A DNA stretch of 64,000 nt, taken from NCBI GenBank assembly GCA_001938995.1, contig MKZN01000001.1:372001-436000 (forward strand). The letters are read 5' to 3'. Below the pieces are notes generated by a model. It had not been told where the DNA came from. It ran no database searches and was given only the letters and a program-made list of their open reading frames with translations. Made by a program: the position numbers and the translations under genes. Shown piece after piece: positions 8,330 through 16,386 of this stretch (its first letter is position 1; every line of letters begins with the position of its first letter). The DNA is from Bacillus pumilus. GTDB lineage: Bacteria > Bacillota > Bacilli > Bacillales > Bacillaceae.

Positions 8330-9598
8330 ATGAAAAAGGGAACATGGGCGACTTTATCGGTAGTCGTTGGTACTGCCGTTTTACTACTTTCAGCATGCGG
8401 ACCAGGAGATGACAATTCAAGCGCGACACAGACAGCGTCCTCTACTGGTACAAAGACCTTGCTAGTATGGGAGGATGTCAAAAAGTCTGAAGGGATTCAA
8501 GACGCTGTTCAAGCATTCGAGAAACAACACAACGTAAAAGTCAAAGTGGTCGAAAAAGCATATGCCGACCAACTAGAAGCTCTTCGTCTTGATGGCGCGG
8601 CAGGGACAGGACCAGATGTCATTACCATGCCTCACGATCAAATTGGATCAGCTGTCACCGAGGGGCTCTTACAGGAAATCAAACCAGATCAAAAGGTAAC
8701 GGATTCCTTCACAGACGAATCTATTCAATCACAAACGGTGAATGGCAAGCTGTATGGTCTGCCAAAATCCGTTGAAACAACCGTACTTTTCTATAACAAA
8801 GACCGTGTGAAAAAAGCACCTACTACACTTGATGGCTGGTATGATCTTTCGAAAAAGCTAACAAAGGACGGTCAATACGGTTTTGTCGCCAAATGGGATG
8901 AAATTTACTACGCCCAAAGCGTGTTAGGCGGATCAGGGGGCTATATTTTCAATCAGAAAGGCGATGGCTCTTATGATGTAAATGATATTGGTCTGAATAA
9001 CAAGGGCGCTATTGAAGGCGGGGAGTACATTCAGACATTCTTTAGCGAAGGACTTTTCCCGAAAGGCATCATTGGTGAACAAGGAATCAACGTCCTCAAC
9101 TCCTTATTCACAGAGAAAAAGGCGGCAGCGGTGATTTCAGGTCCTTGGTCATTTGGTCCATATCAAGAAGCTGGGATCGACTATGGTGTGACCGAACTAC
9201 CTACGCTTCCTAACGGAAAACATATGAGCTCATTCTTAGGTGTGAAGAGCTATAACGTCTCCTCTTATTCTCAAAATAAAGAACTTGCTGAGATATTTAT
9301 TGAGTTTTTGACAAACGAAGCAAATTCGAAAAAGCGCTTTGACGTCACAGAGGAAATTCCTCCAGTGAAAAAGCTGATGAAAGATCCAATGATTACAGAA
9401 AATGCAAAGGCAAACGCAGTGTCAAAACAGACGAAATATGCCACGCTAACCCCTAACAATCCAGAGATGGCAGAGGTGTGGAAGCCAATTGACAGTGCTT
9501 TACGGCTAATAGCGACAGGCCGTACAGATGTCAAACAGGCATTTGATGATGCAGTCAAACAAATCGACTCTCAAATTAAAGCGAACCACTCAAAATAA
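8330..9598 (+). CDS. ganS: GanS, galacto-oligosaccharide-binding lipoprotein of an ABC importer
   Basis: 422 residues. The signal peptide ends in the lipobox LLSAC, so Cys 24 would carry the lipid anchor. The mature part is a family-1 (maltose-type) solute-binding protein with TLLVWEDVKKSEG at its start and the binding-cleft aromatic residues W and Y scattered as usual (AAVISGPWSFGPY). It captures galactan-derived oligosaccharides outside the membrane and passes them to GanPQ. It is the first gene of the operon and has its own promoter; a hairpin follows before ganP. Formerly called cycB in B. subtilis. Confidence 0.9.
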   Translation: MKKGTWATLSVVVGTAVLLLSACGPGDDNSSATQTASSTGTKTLLVWEDVKKSEGIQDAVQAFEKQHNVKVKVVEKAYADQLEALRLDGAAGTGPDVITMPHDQIGSAVTEGLLQEIKPDQKVTDSFTDESIQSQTVNGKLYGLPKSVETTVLFYNKDRVKKAPTTLDGWYDLSKKLTKDGQYGFVAKWDEIYYAQSVLGGSGGYIFNQKGDGSYDVNDIGLNNKGAIEGGEYIQTFFSEGLFPKGIIGEQGINVLNSLFTEKKAAAVISGPWSFGPYQEAGIDYGVTELPTLPNGKHMSSFLGVKSYNVSSYSQNKELAEIFIEFLTNEANSKKRFDVTEEIPPVKKLMKDPMITENAKANAVSKQTKYATLTPNNPEMAEVWKPIDSALRLIATGRTDVKQAFDDAVKQIDSQIKANHSK

Positions 9599-9607
9599 AA
9601 GATATCA

Positions 9608-9634
9608 GGGCAGTCTTAGTGGATGACGCTGCCC
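9608..9634 (+). other. Intercistronic hairpin between ganS and ganP
   Basis: GGGCAG/CTGCCC stem with a 15-base loop and no T-run. Such hairpins after binding-protein genes commonly stabilise the upstream message or reduce read-through, giving more binding protein than permease (inference). Confidence 0.45.
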
Positions 9635-9671
9635 GTGTTTGATCTAATTTCATATGAAGTAGGTGTTAGAC

Positions 9672-10979
9672 GTGACGGGTAACCTTGAACTAGACCGGAC
9701 ACACACAGTTGAATTAAAGACACATCGGAGACGGGCGCTCATATTCTCCCTCATACCCGGGATGGGGCAAATATACAACAAACAGTTTGGCAAAGGATTA
9801 CTCTTTTTCCTATTCGGCGTTTCTTTTCTAGTCGTGTTTTATGATTTATTCAATATGGGGTTCTGGGGACTGTTCACACTTGGTACGATGCTACCTCGTG
9901 ACAACTCGGTTTTCCTTTTAGCAAAAGGTATTATTGCACTTTTAACGGCTGGATTTGGTATCGGCTTTTACGTGCTAATGATGCGTGATGCATTTATGAA
10001 CGGAAAGAAACGTGATCAAGGAGTTCCGCTTCATTCCATCCGTGCCCAATATCATCAGCTCATGGACCAAGGATTTCCTTATTTAATGAGCACTCCTGCT
10101 TTCTTTTTACTTCTATTTTCTGTCGTTTTCCCAATTATGTTTAGCTTTGCGCTTGCATTCACGAACTACGACCTATACCACTCACCTCCTGCCAATCTCA
10201 TTGATTGGGTCGGGATCAAGAACTTTCAAAATATCTTTACGATTGATATTTGGAGAGACACTTTCATTGATGTGCTTGGCTGGACTGTTGTATGGACATT
10301 GGCAGCTTCAACACTTCAATGTGCTGTTGGTATCTTCCTTGCCGTCTTGCTCAACCAGAAGGATTTAAAGGGAAAGCGGCTGTTTAGAACGATTTTGATT
10401 TTACCTTGGGCTGTTCCAGGTTTTGTAACCATTTTAGTGTTTGCAGGGCTGTTCAATGATACATTCGGTGCTATCAACAACACCCTTTTGGCATCGATTG
10501 GAATGGATCCGAAACCATGGCTGACAGATCCATTTTGGAGCAAAATCGCCCTCATTGCGATGCAGACATGGCTTGGGTTTCCCTTTGTTTTCATTATGAC
10601 AACCGGTGTTTTGCAAGCGATTCCAGAGGATTTATATGAAGCTGCGACCATCGACGGTGCCAACTTCTTTCAGAAGTTCCGCTCCATTACATTACCGCTT
10701 GTGCTTTATTCGATTGCACCTATATTAATCACGCAATATACCTTTAACTTTAACAACTTTAATATCATTTACTTATTTAATGGTGGTGGGCCACCTGTCG
10801 CGGGATCAACAGCTGGGGGAACTGACATATTGGTGTCTTGGATTTACAAACTCACCATGCAATCGTCTCAATACGCGCTAGCTGCTGCTGTGACAATCTT
10901 GCTATCTATATTTGTAATTGCCATTGCCCTTTGGCAGTTTAAGAGAACGAATTCATTCAAAGAGGAGGATATGATGTGA
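9672..10979 (+). CDS. ganP: GanP, sugar ABC transporter permease (MalF type)
   Basis: About 435 residues, with roughly eight membrane segments. The EAA loop that docks the ATPase reads EAATIDGANFFQKF. A cytoplasmic and amphipathic N-terminal stretch (RRRALIFSLIPGMGQIYNKQFGKG) before the core is typical of MalF-like GanP. The start is taken as GTG at 9672, 6 bases after AGGTG; a GTG at 9663 in the same frame sits within that site. It forms the import channel with GanQ. No ATPase gene is in the operon; by analogy with B. subtilis the shared ATPase MsmX is expected to energise it. Confidence 0.88.
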   Translation: MTGNLELDRTHTVELKTHRRRALIFSLIPGMGQIYNKQFGKGLLFFLFGVSFLVVFYDLFNMGFWGLFTLGTMLPRDNSVFLLAKGIIALLTAGFGIGFYVLMMRDAFMNGKKRDQGVPLHSIRAQYHQLMDQGFPYLMSTPAFFLLLFSVVFPIMFSFALAFTNYDLYHSPPANLIDWVGIKNFQNIFTIDIWRDTFIDVLGWTVVWTLAASTLQCAVGIFLAVLLNQKDLKGKRLFRTILILPWAVPGFVTILVFAGLFNDTFGAINNTLLASIGMDPKPWLTDPFWSKIALIAMQTWLGFPFVFIMTTGVLQAIPEDLYEAATIDGANFFQKFRSITLPLVLYSIAPILITQYTFNFNNFNIIYLFNGGGPPVAGSTAGGTDILVSWIYKLTMQSSQYALAAAVTILLSIFVIAIALWQFKRTNSFKEEDMM

Positions 10980-10980
10980 T

Positions 10981-11823
10981 ATGGGATCAAACCAAAAGAA
11001 GCTCCTTCGTCTGAGTATCACTTATTTTGTCCTATTCATAGCCTCTGCTTGTATTATGTACCCACTTCTTTGGACCATTGGGGCTTCTTTTAATCCTGGG
11101 AATAGCCTCATGAGTACGAGTATGTTTCCGAAGAACCCTACATTTAGTCACTTTACAGAGCTGTTCTTTGGTCAAGGTGCACTATATGCCCATTGGTATT
11201 GGAACTCAATGAAGATCAGCATAGCAACGATGCTCTTAACCTTGATTCTCGTCAGCTTTACAGGCTATGCCTTTTCTAGATTCCGCTTCAAAGGTCGGAG
11301 GAATGGGCTCATGCTTTTCTTACTGCTACAAATGATTCCTCAGTTTTCAGCGTTGATTGCGATTTTTGTGCTCGCCCAAATGCTTGGGCTCATTAATAGC
11401 CATCTTGCATTGATTTTGATTTATGCAGGTGGACAAATTCCAATGAATACGTATTTAATGAAAGGCTATCTTGATGCGATTCCGAAGGATCTGGACGAAT
11501 CAGCCAGAATGGATGGCGCCGGGCACTTTCGGATTTTCATTCAAATTATCATGCCGCTCGCCAAACCAATTTTGGCAGTTATTTCCATTAACTCATTTAC
11601 TGGACCATTGGGTGATTTCATCATCTCAAGTGTCATCGTCCGTTCCCCAGAAATGTATACGCTCCCAATTGGTCTGTACAATCTTGTTTCAGACAAAATG
11701 GGTGCCAGCTACACGACCTTTGCAGCCGGGGCTTTACTGATCGCCATTCCAGTTGCTTTATTGTTTCTTGTTTTACAAAAACAATTTGTGTCTGGCCTTA
11801 CACAAGGCGGGACAAAAGGATAA
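10981..11823 (+). CDS. ganQ: GanQ, sugar ABC transporter permease (MalG type)
   Basis: 280 residues, six membrane segments, with the EAA loop ESARMDGAGHFRIFIQIIMP. It starts one base after the ganP stop behind GAGGAGG, so translation is tightly linked. Together with GanP it forms the membrane channel for galacto-oligosaccharides delivered by GanS. The C-terminal segment ends QKQFVSGLTQGGTKG, the usual end for MalG-like permeases. Confidence 0.9.
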   Translation: MGSNQKKLLRLSITYFVLFIASACIMYPLLWTIGASFNPGNSLMSTSMFPKNPTFSHFTELFFGQGALYAHWYWNSMKISIATMLLTLILVSFTGYAFSRFRFKGRRNGLMLFLLLQMIPQFSALIAIFVLAQMLGLINSHLALILIYAGGQIPMNTYLMKGYLDAIPKDLDESARMDGAGHFRIFIQIIMPLAKPILAVISINSFTGPLGDFIISSVIVRSPEMYTLPIGLYNLVSDKMGASYTTFAAGALLIAIPVALLFLVLQKQFVSGLTQGGTKG

Positions 11824-11834
11824 GGAGAGATTGA

Positions 11835-13046
11835 ATGAAAAAGTGGGGGCTCGTCATTGTTGTCGTTTTCTTGATGTTGGGAGTAGGGGTTCTACCAGAA
11901 GGAGAAGCAGCAGAATCGATTTCTGTGAAACCGATCAATGGATTACAAAGCGACTTCATCAAAGGGGCAGATATTTCGATGCTCGCAGAAGTCGAGAAAA
12001 GTGGGGGCAGATACTTCGATCAGAACGGCAAGCAAGTTGATCCGATCAAACACTTAAAGGATAAAGGCGTCAACTACGTACGCATTAGATTGTGGCACAA
12101 CCCATACGACAATCAGGGCCGTGCCTATCTTGGCGGAACGAATGATCTAAACACCGCCATCGCTTTATCAAAACGGGCAAAGGTACAAAACATGAAAGTG
12201 CTGCTCGATTTTCATTACAGTGATTTCTGGACTGATCCTGGTAAACAGTTCAAACCAAAAGCCTGGGTCTCTCTCTCACAAAGCGATTTAGAAAAAGCAG
12301 TCAGCACTTACACAAGTGATGTCTTGATAGCCATGAAAGCGCAAAATGTTCTTCCAAACATGGTGCAGGTCGGAAATGAATTGAACTCGGGCATGCTTTG
12401 GCCGAACGGAAAGAGCTGGGGTGAAGGCGGCGGCGAATTTGACCGACTCGCTGCTTTGCTAAAAGCCGGTACAAATGCGGTTCGCTCTGTTGATTCGAAT
12501 ATCAATATCATGCTTCACCTTGCCCATGGAGGAGACAACGGTGCTTTCCGTTGGTGGTTTGATGAAATCACAAAACGAGGCGTCTCATTCAATACAATTG
12601 GTTTATCTTATTACCCTTATTGGGACGGTGGTTTGAGCGGACTTTCTTCTAATATGAACGATATAAGCGCCCGCTATAACAAAGACGTCATCGTGGTAGA
12701 AACCGCCTATGGTTTTACGACAGCAAATGGTGACAACTTAGAAAACACATTTAATCAAGACGCTGTGAAAACAACAGGGTATCCGGCCTCTCCTCAAGGT
12801 CAGGCCTCGTTTATACGAGATGTATCAGAAAAAATGTCTCAAGTGAAAAACAATCGGGGAAAAGGGGTCTTTTACTGGGAACCGCTTTGGATTCCTGCAA
12901 AGGGAGCTCCTTGGTCTAGTCAATATGGTTTAACCTATATTCAAACGAGCGGTACGGTTGGGAATGCATGGGAAAACCAAGCCATGTTTGATTTCAACGG
13001 AAAAGCGTTGCCTTCTCTCGATGTTTTTAAACAAATGACACCTTAA
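11835..13046 (+). CDS. ganB: GanB, secreted arabinogalactan endo-beta-1,4-galactanase (GH53)
   Basis: 403 residues. A Sec signal peptide covers about residues 1-25 (hydrophobic core VIVVVFLMLGVGVLP, cleavage after GEA or EAA). The mature enzyme is a GH53 TIM barrel with the general acid/base in VGNELNSG (Glu ~182) and the nucleophile in VVETAYG (Glu ~289). It cuts beta-1,4-galactan outside the cell, producing oligosaccharides imported by GanSPQ. It starts 11 bases after ganQ behind AAGGAGAG. In B. subtilis 168 ganA precedes ganB; here the order is reversed. Confidence 0.92.
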   Translation: MKKWGLVIVVVFLMLGVGVLPEGEAAESISVKPINGLQSDFIKGADISMLAEVEKSGGRYFDQNGKQVDPIKHLKDKGVNYVRIRLWHNPYDNQGRAYLGGTNDLNTAIALSKRAKVQNMKVLLDFHYSDFWTDPGKQFKPKAWVSLSQSDLEKAVSTYTSDVLIAMKAQNVLPNMVQVGNELNSGMLWPNGKSWGEGGGEFDRLAALLKAGTNAVRSVDSNINIMLHLAHGGDNGAFRWWFDEITKRGVSFNTIGLSYYPYWDGGLSGLSSNMNDISARYNKDVIVVETAYGFTTANGDNLENTFNQDAVKTTGYPASPQGQASFIRDVSEKMSQVKNNRGKGVFYWEPLWIPAKGAPWSSQYGLTYIQTSGTVGNAWENQAMFDFNGKALPSLDVFKQMTP

Positions 13047-13070
13047 ACTAAAACGATAGGACGTGACATA

Positions 13071-15152
13071 ATGGAAAAGCGTTATCCTCTTGTTCACCCA
13101 AATGTGAAAGGATTTTTGCACGGCGGCGATTACAATCCAGATCAATGGCTTCATATGCCAGACATCATTGACGAAGACTTTCGACTAATGAAACTGGCAC
13201 ACTGCCAAACATTTTCAATCAGTATCTTCGGATGGAGTAAACTAGAACCGCAAGAAGGCCAGTATGACTTTACGTGGCTAGATGACATCATGGATCGTTT
13301 AGCAAAGCAGGGGGCTCATGCCATTCTCGCAACGCCAAGTGGCGCAAGACCTGCATGGCTTTCACAAAAGTACCCAGAAGTCTTGCGTGTGGAAGCCAAT
13401 CGCCAGCGTAACTTACACGGCCTGCGTCATAATCATTGCTTTACTTCACCAGTGTATAGAGAAAAAATCAATACGCTCAATCGTTTACTGGCTGAACGCT
13501 ACAAAGATCATCCGGCGCTTATCATGTGGCATATTTCGAATGAATACGGTGGCGAATGTCATTGTGATCTATGTCAGGAAGCCTTTCGGACGTTTCTAAA
13601 AAATAAGTACAATCATGATCTGAACGCATTAAATCAAGCATGGTGGACAGGATTTTGGAGCCATACATTTAGTGATTGGTCACAAATTGAATCACCTGCG
13701 CCGCATGGAGAGCACATGATCCACGGTATGAACTTAGATTGGAAGCGCTTTGTCACGGCTCAAACCATCAATTTTTATCAAAATGAGATTGCACCACTAC
13801 GTGAATTGACACCTAATATCCCAGTGACCACTAACTTTATGGGTGACTATCCGCATATGCGTCCATTCCTTGGGCTAGATTATCATGAATTTGCAAAAGA
13901 AGTCGACGTGATCTCATGGGATAGTTATCCAGCTTGGCATAGCGGCAAAGAAACGACAGCAGAATTAGCATCTAACGTGGCATTCGTTCACGATCTTTAT
14001 CGCTCGTTAAAGGGCGGTCAGCCATTTCTCGTGATGGAAAGCACACCGAGCCTTGTGAACTGGCATGAAGTGAATAAGGTCAAACATCAGGGAATGGCAC
14101 ATCTCTCCGCCATGCAAGCGATCGCCCACGGATCGGATTCCGTTCTTTACTTCCAGTGGCGACAAGGGCGAGGGGCCTCTGAGAAATTCCACGGAGCAGT
14201 CGTTGACCATTCAGGACATGAGCACACTCGCGTTTTTCAAGAAGTCGCTGATCTAGGAAAACAACTAGAGCAGCTACAACCGATTGCAGGTACATCCGTT
14301 CAACCAGAGGTCGCCATCATATACGATTGGGAAAACCACTGGGCCATTGATGATGCGCAAGGCTTAAACAATACAAACAAACGCTATGTAGAAGCGTGCC
14401 AAACCCACTATCGCAGTTACTGGAAAAAGGGCATTCCAGTGGACATTGTCGGGATGGAAAAGGATTTCTCTTCCTATCGAGTGCTGGTGGGCCCAATGCT
14501 CTACATGATCAAACCAGGCGTAGCCGAAAAAATTGAAGCATTTGTCAAAGCGGGTGGTGTCTTTGTGGCAACCTACTGGAGCGGCATGGTCGACGAGAAC
14601 GACCTTTGTTTCCTCGGTGGTTTCCCGGGTCCTCTACGGAATGTACTTGGCATTTGGGCAGAGGAAATTAACACACTGATGCCGGATGAGCATGTCATGA
14701 TGACCACAGGAAACGGACACACCTACCATGTCAATCAATATTGTGAATCGATTCATCCAGAAAAAGCATCGGTTTTAGGACATTTTGAAAATGGCTGTTA
14801 CGAAGGACAGCCAGCACTCACGGTCCATCCATTTGGAAAAGGAAAAGCTTATTACATGGCTTCCGAGAATGAGCAAGCATTTTATGATGAATTTTACGCA
14901 AATCTCATCACAGACATTGGAATTCAACCTGTCATATCCTCTACCATCCCAGAGGGAGTCAGCGTACAAAAACGCACGGATGGTACGCAAGATTATGTGT
15001 TTATGATGAATTTTACAGAGAGTGAACAAATCGTTTTATTAGAAAATAACATGAACTATGAAAATGTATTAAACTCTAGCATCACGTCTGGCAAAGTCGT
15101 GCTAGGAGCCTATGAATACTGTATATTCAAAAAGGAAAAAGAGTGTCATTAG
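13071..15152 (+). CDS. ganA: GanA, intracellular beta-galactosidase (GH42)
   Basis: 693 residues, normal for GH42. The catalytic acid/base is Glu ~158 in ISNEYGG and the nucleophile Glu ~323 in VMESTPS. The cysteine cluster CHCDLC with an upstream HNHCF fits the structural zinc site of GH42 enzymes. There is no signal peptide, so it hydrolyses imported galacto-oligosaccharides in the cytoplasm. It is the last gene of the operon, 24 bases after ganB, and its stop codon lies in the loop of the operon terminator. Confidence 0.92.
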   Translation: MEKRYPLVHPNVKGFLHGGDYNPDQWLHMPDIIDEDFRLMKLAHCQTFSISIFGWSKLEPQEGQYDFTWLDDIMDRLAKQGAHAILATPSGARPAWLSQKYPEVLRVEANRQRNLHGLRHNHCFTSPVYREKINTLNRLLAERYKDHPALIMWHISNEYGGECHCDLCQEAFRTFLKNKYNHDLNALNQAWWTGFWSHTFSDWSQIESPAPHGEHMIHGMNLDWKRFVTAQTINFYQNEIAPLRELTPNIPVTTNFMGDYPHMRPFLGLDYHEFAKEVDVISWDSYPAWHSGKETTAELASNVAFVHDLYRSLKGGQPFLVMESTPSLVNWHEVNKVKHQGMAHLSAMQAIAHGSDSVLYFQWRQGRGASEKFHGAVVDHSGHEHTRVFQEVADLGKQLEQLQPIAGTSVQPEVAIIYDWENHWAIDDAQGLNNTNKRYVEACQTHYRSYWKKGIPVDIVGMEKDFSSYRVLVGPMLYMIKPGVAEKIEAFVKAGGVFVATYWSGMVDENDLCFLGGFPGPLRNVLGIWAEEINTLMPDEHVMMTTGNGHTYHVNQYCESIHPEKASVLGHFENGCYEGQPALTVHPFGKGKAYYMASENEQAFYDEFYANLITDIGIQPVISSTIPEGVSVQKRTDGTQDYVFMMNFTESEQIVLLENNMNYENVLNSSITSGKVVLGAYEYCIFKKEKECH
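13318..13320 (+). other. No separate feature: GH42 barrel region
   Basis: Position marker only for the conserved CAT GCC codons within GanA; carries no independent annotation and should be ignored. Confidence 0.05.
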
Positions 15153-15170
15153 ACACTCTTTTCCTTTTTT
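15131..15170 (+). terminator. Terminator of the gan operon
   Basis: Long stem AAAGGAAAAAGAGTGTC/GACACTCTTTTCCTTT (one bulged A) with a 4-base loop containing part of the ganA stop, followed by T6. Confidence 0.88.
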
Positions 15171-15180
15171 TACGATACAA

Positions 15181-15222
15181 TTCAACCTTAAATTTTCCTT
15201 ATAAGGTAAATTTAAGGTTGAA
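15181..15222. repeat. 42-bp near-perfect palindrome upstream of the bacteriocin operon
   Basis: The arms TTCAACCTTAAATTT and AAATTTAAGGTTGAA are perfectly complementary over 15 bp. The centre TCCTTATAAGGT is itself palindromic except for one T-T pair. No T-run follows, so it is not an ordinary terminator. It ends 14 bases before a TATAAT (15237-15242) that is the likely -10 of the bacteriocin operon, so it covers the -35 region. An operator for a dimeric regulator is the simplest reading. Confidence 0.7.
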
Positions 15223-15236
15223 AGGCTATTGAACAC

Positions 15237-15242
15237 TATAAT
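15237..15242 (+). promoter_or_regulatory. Candidate -10 element of the bacteriocin operon
   Basis: A consensus TATAAT 50 bases before the first gene. No good -35 stands 16-18 bases upstream: that interval is the right arm of the 42-bp palindrome, and TTGAAA is only 13 bases away. The promoter may need an activator. Confidence 0.5.
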
Positions 15243-15291
15243 ACATTATTTGTGAGGATTAACAAAAAAACACTTTTTTCAAGGAGCATTT

Positions 15292-15945
15292 ATGGATAAT
15301 AAACACAACTTTATTACTCTAACTCATCATTTCATATTTTCTCCCAAGGACTTTCTTACAATCAAGTATACTAGTGAAGAAAATTACCGTCATTCTTGGT
15401 TTGTTTTCCTAGCCGTCTTGTGTCTGTTTTTAGGATTTTATTTAGCTATTTTCCCCACACTCTCTACACTAATTAATCAATCTTTTCAAGCAAACGAAAT
15501 AGATTATACAACTGATATGAATACACTCATTATGATGATTACGTTAGTACTAGGTATTGTCCAATTCACCTCAATGGTCCTTGTAAGCTTTTTCATTATA
15601 CATATCATTGGAATACTATTTGGTGGTGTCGCAACAACCAAAGAATTTTTTCCTAGTTTTATTTATTCAATCATCCCTATTGGTATCAAATTTACAATTC
15701 TCATTATTTTTTCTTTCTTCTTAGGCAGTGATTTTTCCTTCTCAGTTATATTTCCAAATTCTCAACAGCCATTTGATGTTTTATTGAACATTACAATAGA
15801 TCCCTTTTTTTGGTGGTCTACCATTCTAGGATGTATCGCCTTAAAACAAATACATCAAATCTCATATAAAAAAGCTATCATCATCATTACCATCACCATG
15901 TCTTTAGGTATTATTTCTCTTTTTTCATCCAGTTTATTCTTATAA
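15292..15945 (+). CDS. Multi-pass membrane protein of the circular bacteriocin operon (AcnB-position, Yip1-like)
   Basis: 217 residues with five hydrophobic segments (about residues 33-55, 82-104, 121-146, 160-180, 192-215) and a short hydrophilic N-terminus. The hydropathy and overall style resemble the Yip1-like membrane proteins found beside circular bacteriocin genes. It is the first gene, upstream of the precursor, the position of acnB in the amylocyclicin cluster. A role in maturation, export or immunity is likely but unproven. The start is ATG with AAGGAGC 8 bases upstream. Confidence 0.7.
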   Translation: MDNKHNFITLTHHFIFSPKDFLTIKYTSEENYRHSWFVFLAVLCLFLGFYLAIFPTLSTLINQSFQANEIDYTTDMNTLIMMITLVLGIVQFTSMVLVSFFIIHIIGILFGGVATTKEFFPSFIYSIIPIGIKFTILIIFSFFLGSDFSFSVIFPNSQQPFDVLLNITIDPFFWWSTILGCIALKQIHQISYKKAIIIITITMSLGIISLFSSSLFL

Positions 15946-15969
15946 ACTGAAAGGAGGTGAAATTTAAAC

Positions 15970-16314
15970 ATGAAAAATAGCAATCTTTTTAAAATAGCAA
16001 GTGTTACAAGTGTGGTTTCTCTTTTTGCCATTGCGACTTTCCTGATGGGATCTACAGATGGAATTGCAAGTTTAGCTTCCATCGACTTTAGTTCTGGTAG
16101 TCAATTTGCATTAGATCTATCAACAAACCTAGGAATCAGCAAAAAGACTGCCTATGCTGCTATAGCTGTTATTATGACAACTGGTGATGTTCTAACGATT
16201 CTCAGCTTATTAGCTGTTGTTTTAGGTGGAACCGGTCTAATTACAGCTGCGATGGTAGCTACAGCGAAAAAACTAGCGAAAAAGCATGGCAAGAAATATG
16301 CAGCTGAATGGTAA
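15970..16314 (+). CDS. Circular bacteriocin precursor (AS-48/uberolysin/amylocyclicin family)
   Basis: 114 residues: a long leader (about 48-49 residues, partly hydrophobic) and a C-terminal core of about 65. The core begins LSTNLGISKK and ends KKHGKKYAAEW, matching the amylocyclicin pattern (start L..TLGIS, end KKYGKKYAAAW). Between these lie helical hydrophobic segments and a Gly-rich turn (VLGGTGLITAAMVATAKK). In this family the leader is removed and Leu 1 is joined head-to-tail to the last Trp, giving a compact cationic helical bundle that permeabilises Gram-positive membranes. A perfect AAAGGAGGTGA site lies upstream. The exact cleavage point (after ALD or after FA) is inferred by comparison. 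Confidence 0.88.
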   Translation: MKNSNLFKIASVTSVVSLFAIATFLMGSTDGIASLASIDFSSGSQFALDLSTNLGISKKTAYAAIAVIMTTGDVLTILSLLAVVLGGTGLITAAMVATAKKLAKKHGKKYAAEW

Positions 16315-16335
16315 AATGATCAAATGGAAGAGATT

Positions 16336-16357
16336 GAGGAGTATATTTATACTCCTC
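16336..16357 (+). other. Hairpin between the bacteriocin precursor and the export/processing genes
   Basis: Perfect 10-bp inverted repeat GAGGAGTATA/TATACTCCTC around a 2-base centre, followed by only a broken T tract (CTTATTTTC). It sits just after the precursor stop and just before the next ribosome binding site. It probably acts as a partial terminator or message-stabilising element that keeps precursor mRNA in excess. Confidence 0.65.
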
Positions 16358-16386
16358 CTTATTTTCGTTCTAGGAGGAATATATAC

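Noticed and set aside
13318-13320. Marker entry inside GanA in the feature list
   Set aside because: It carries no independent biological content; only the GanA entry should be used.
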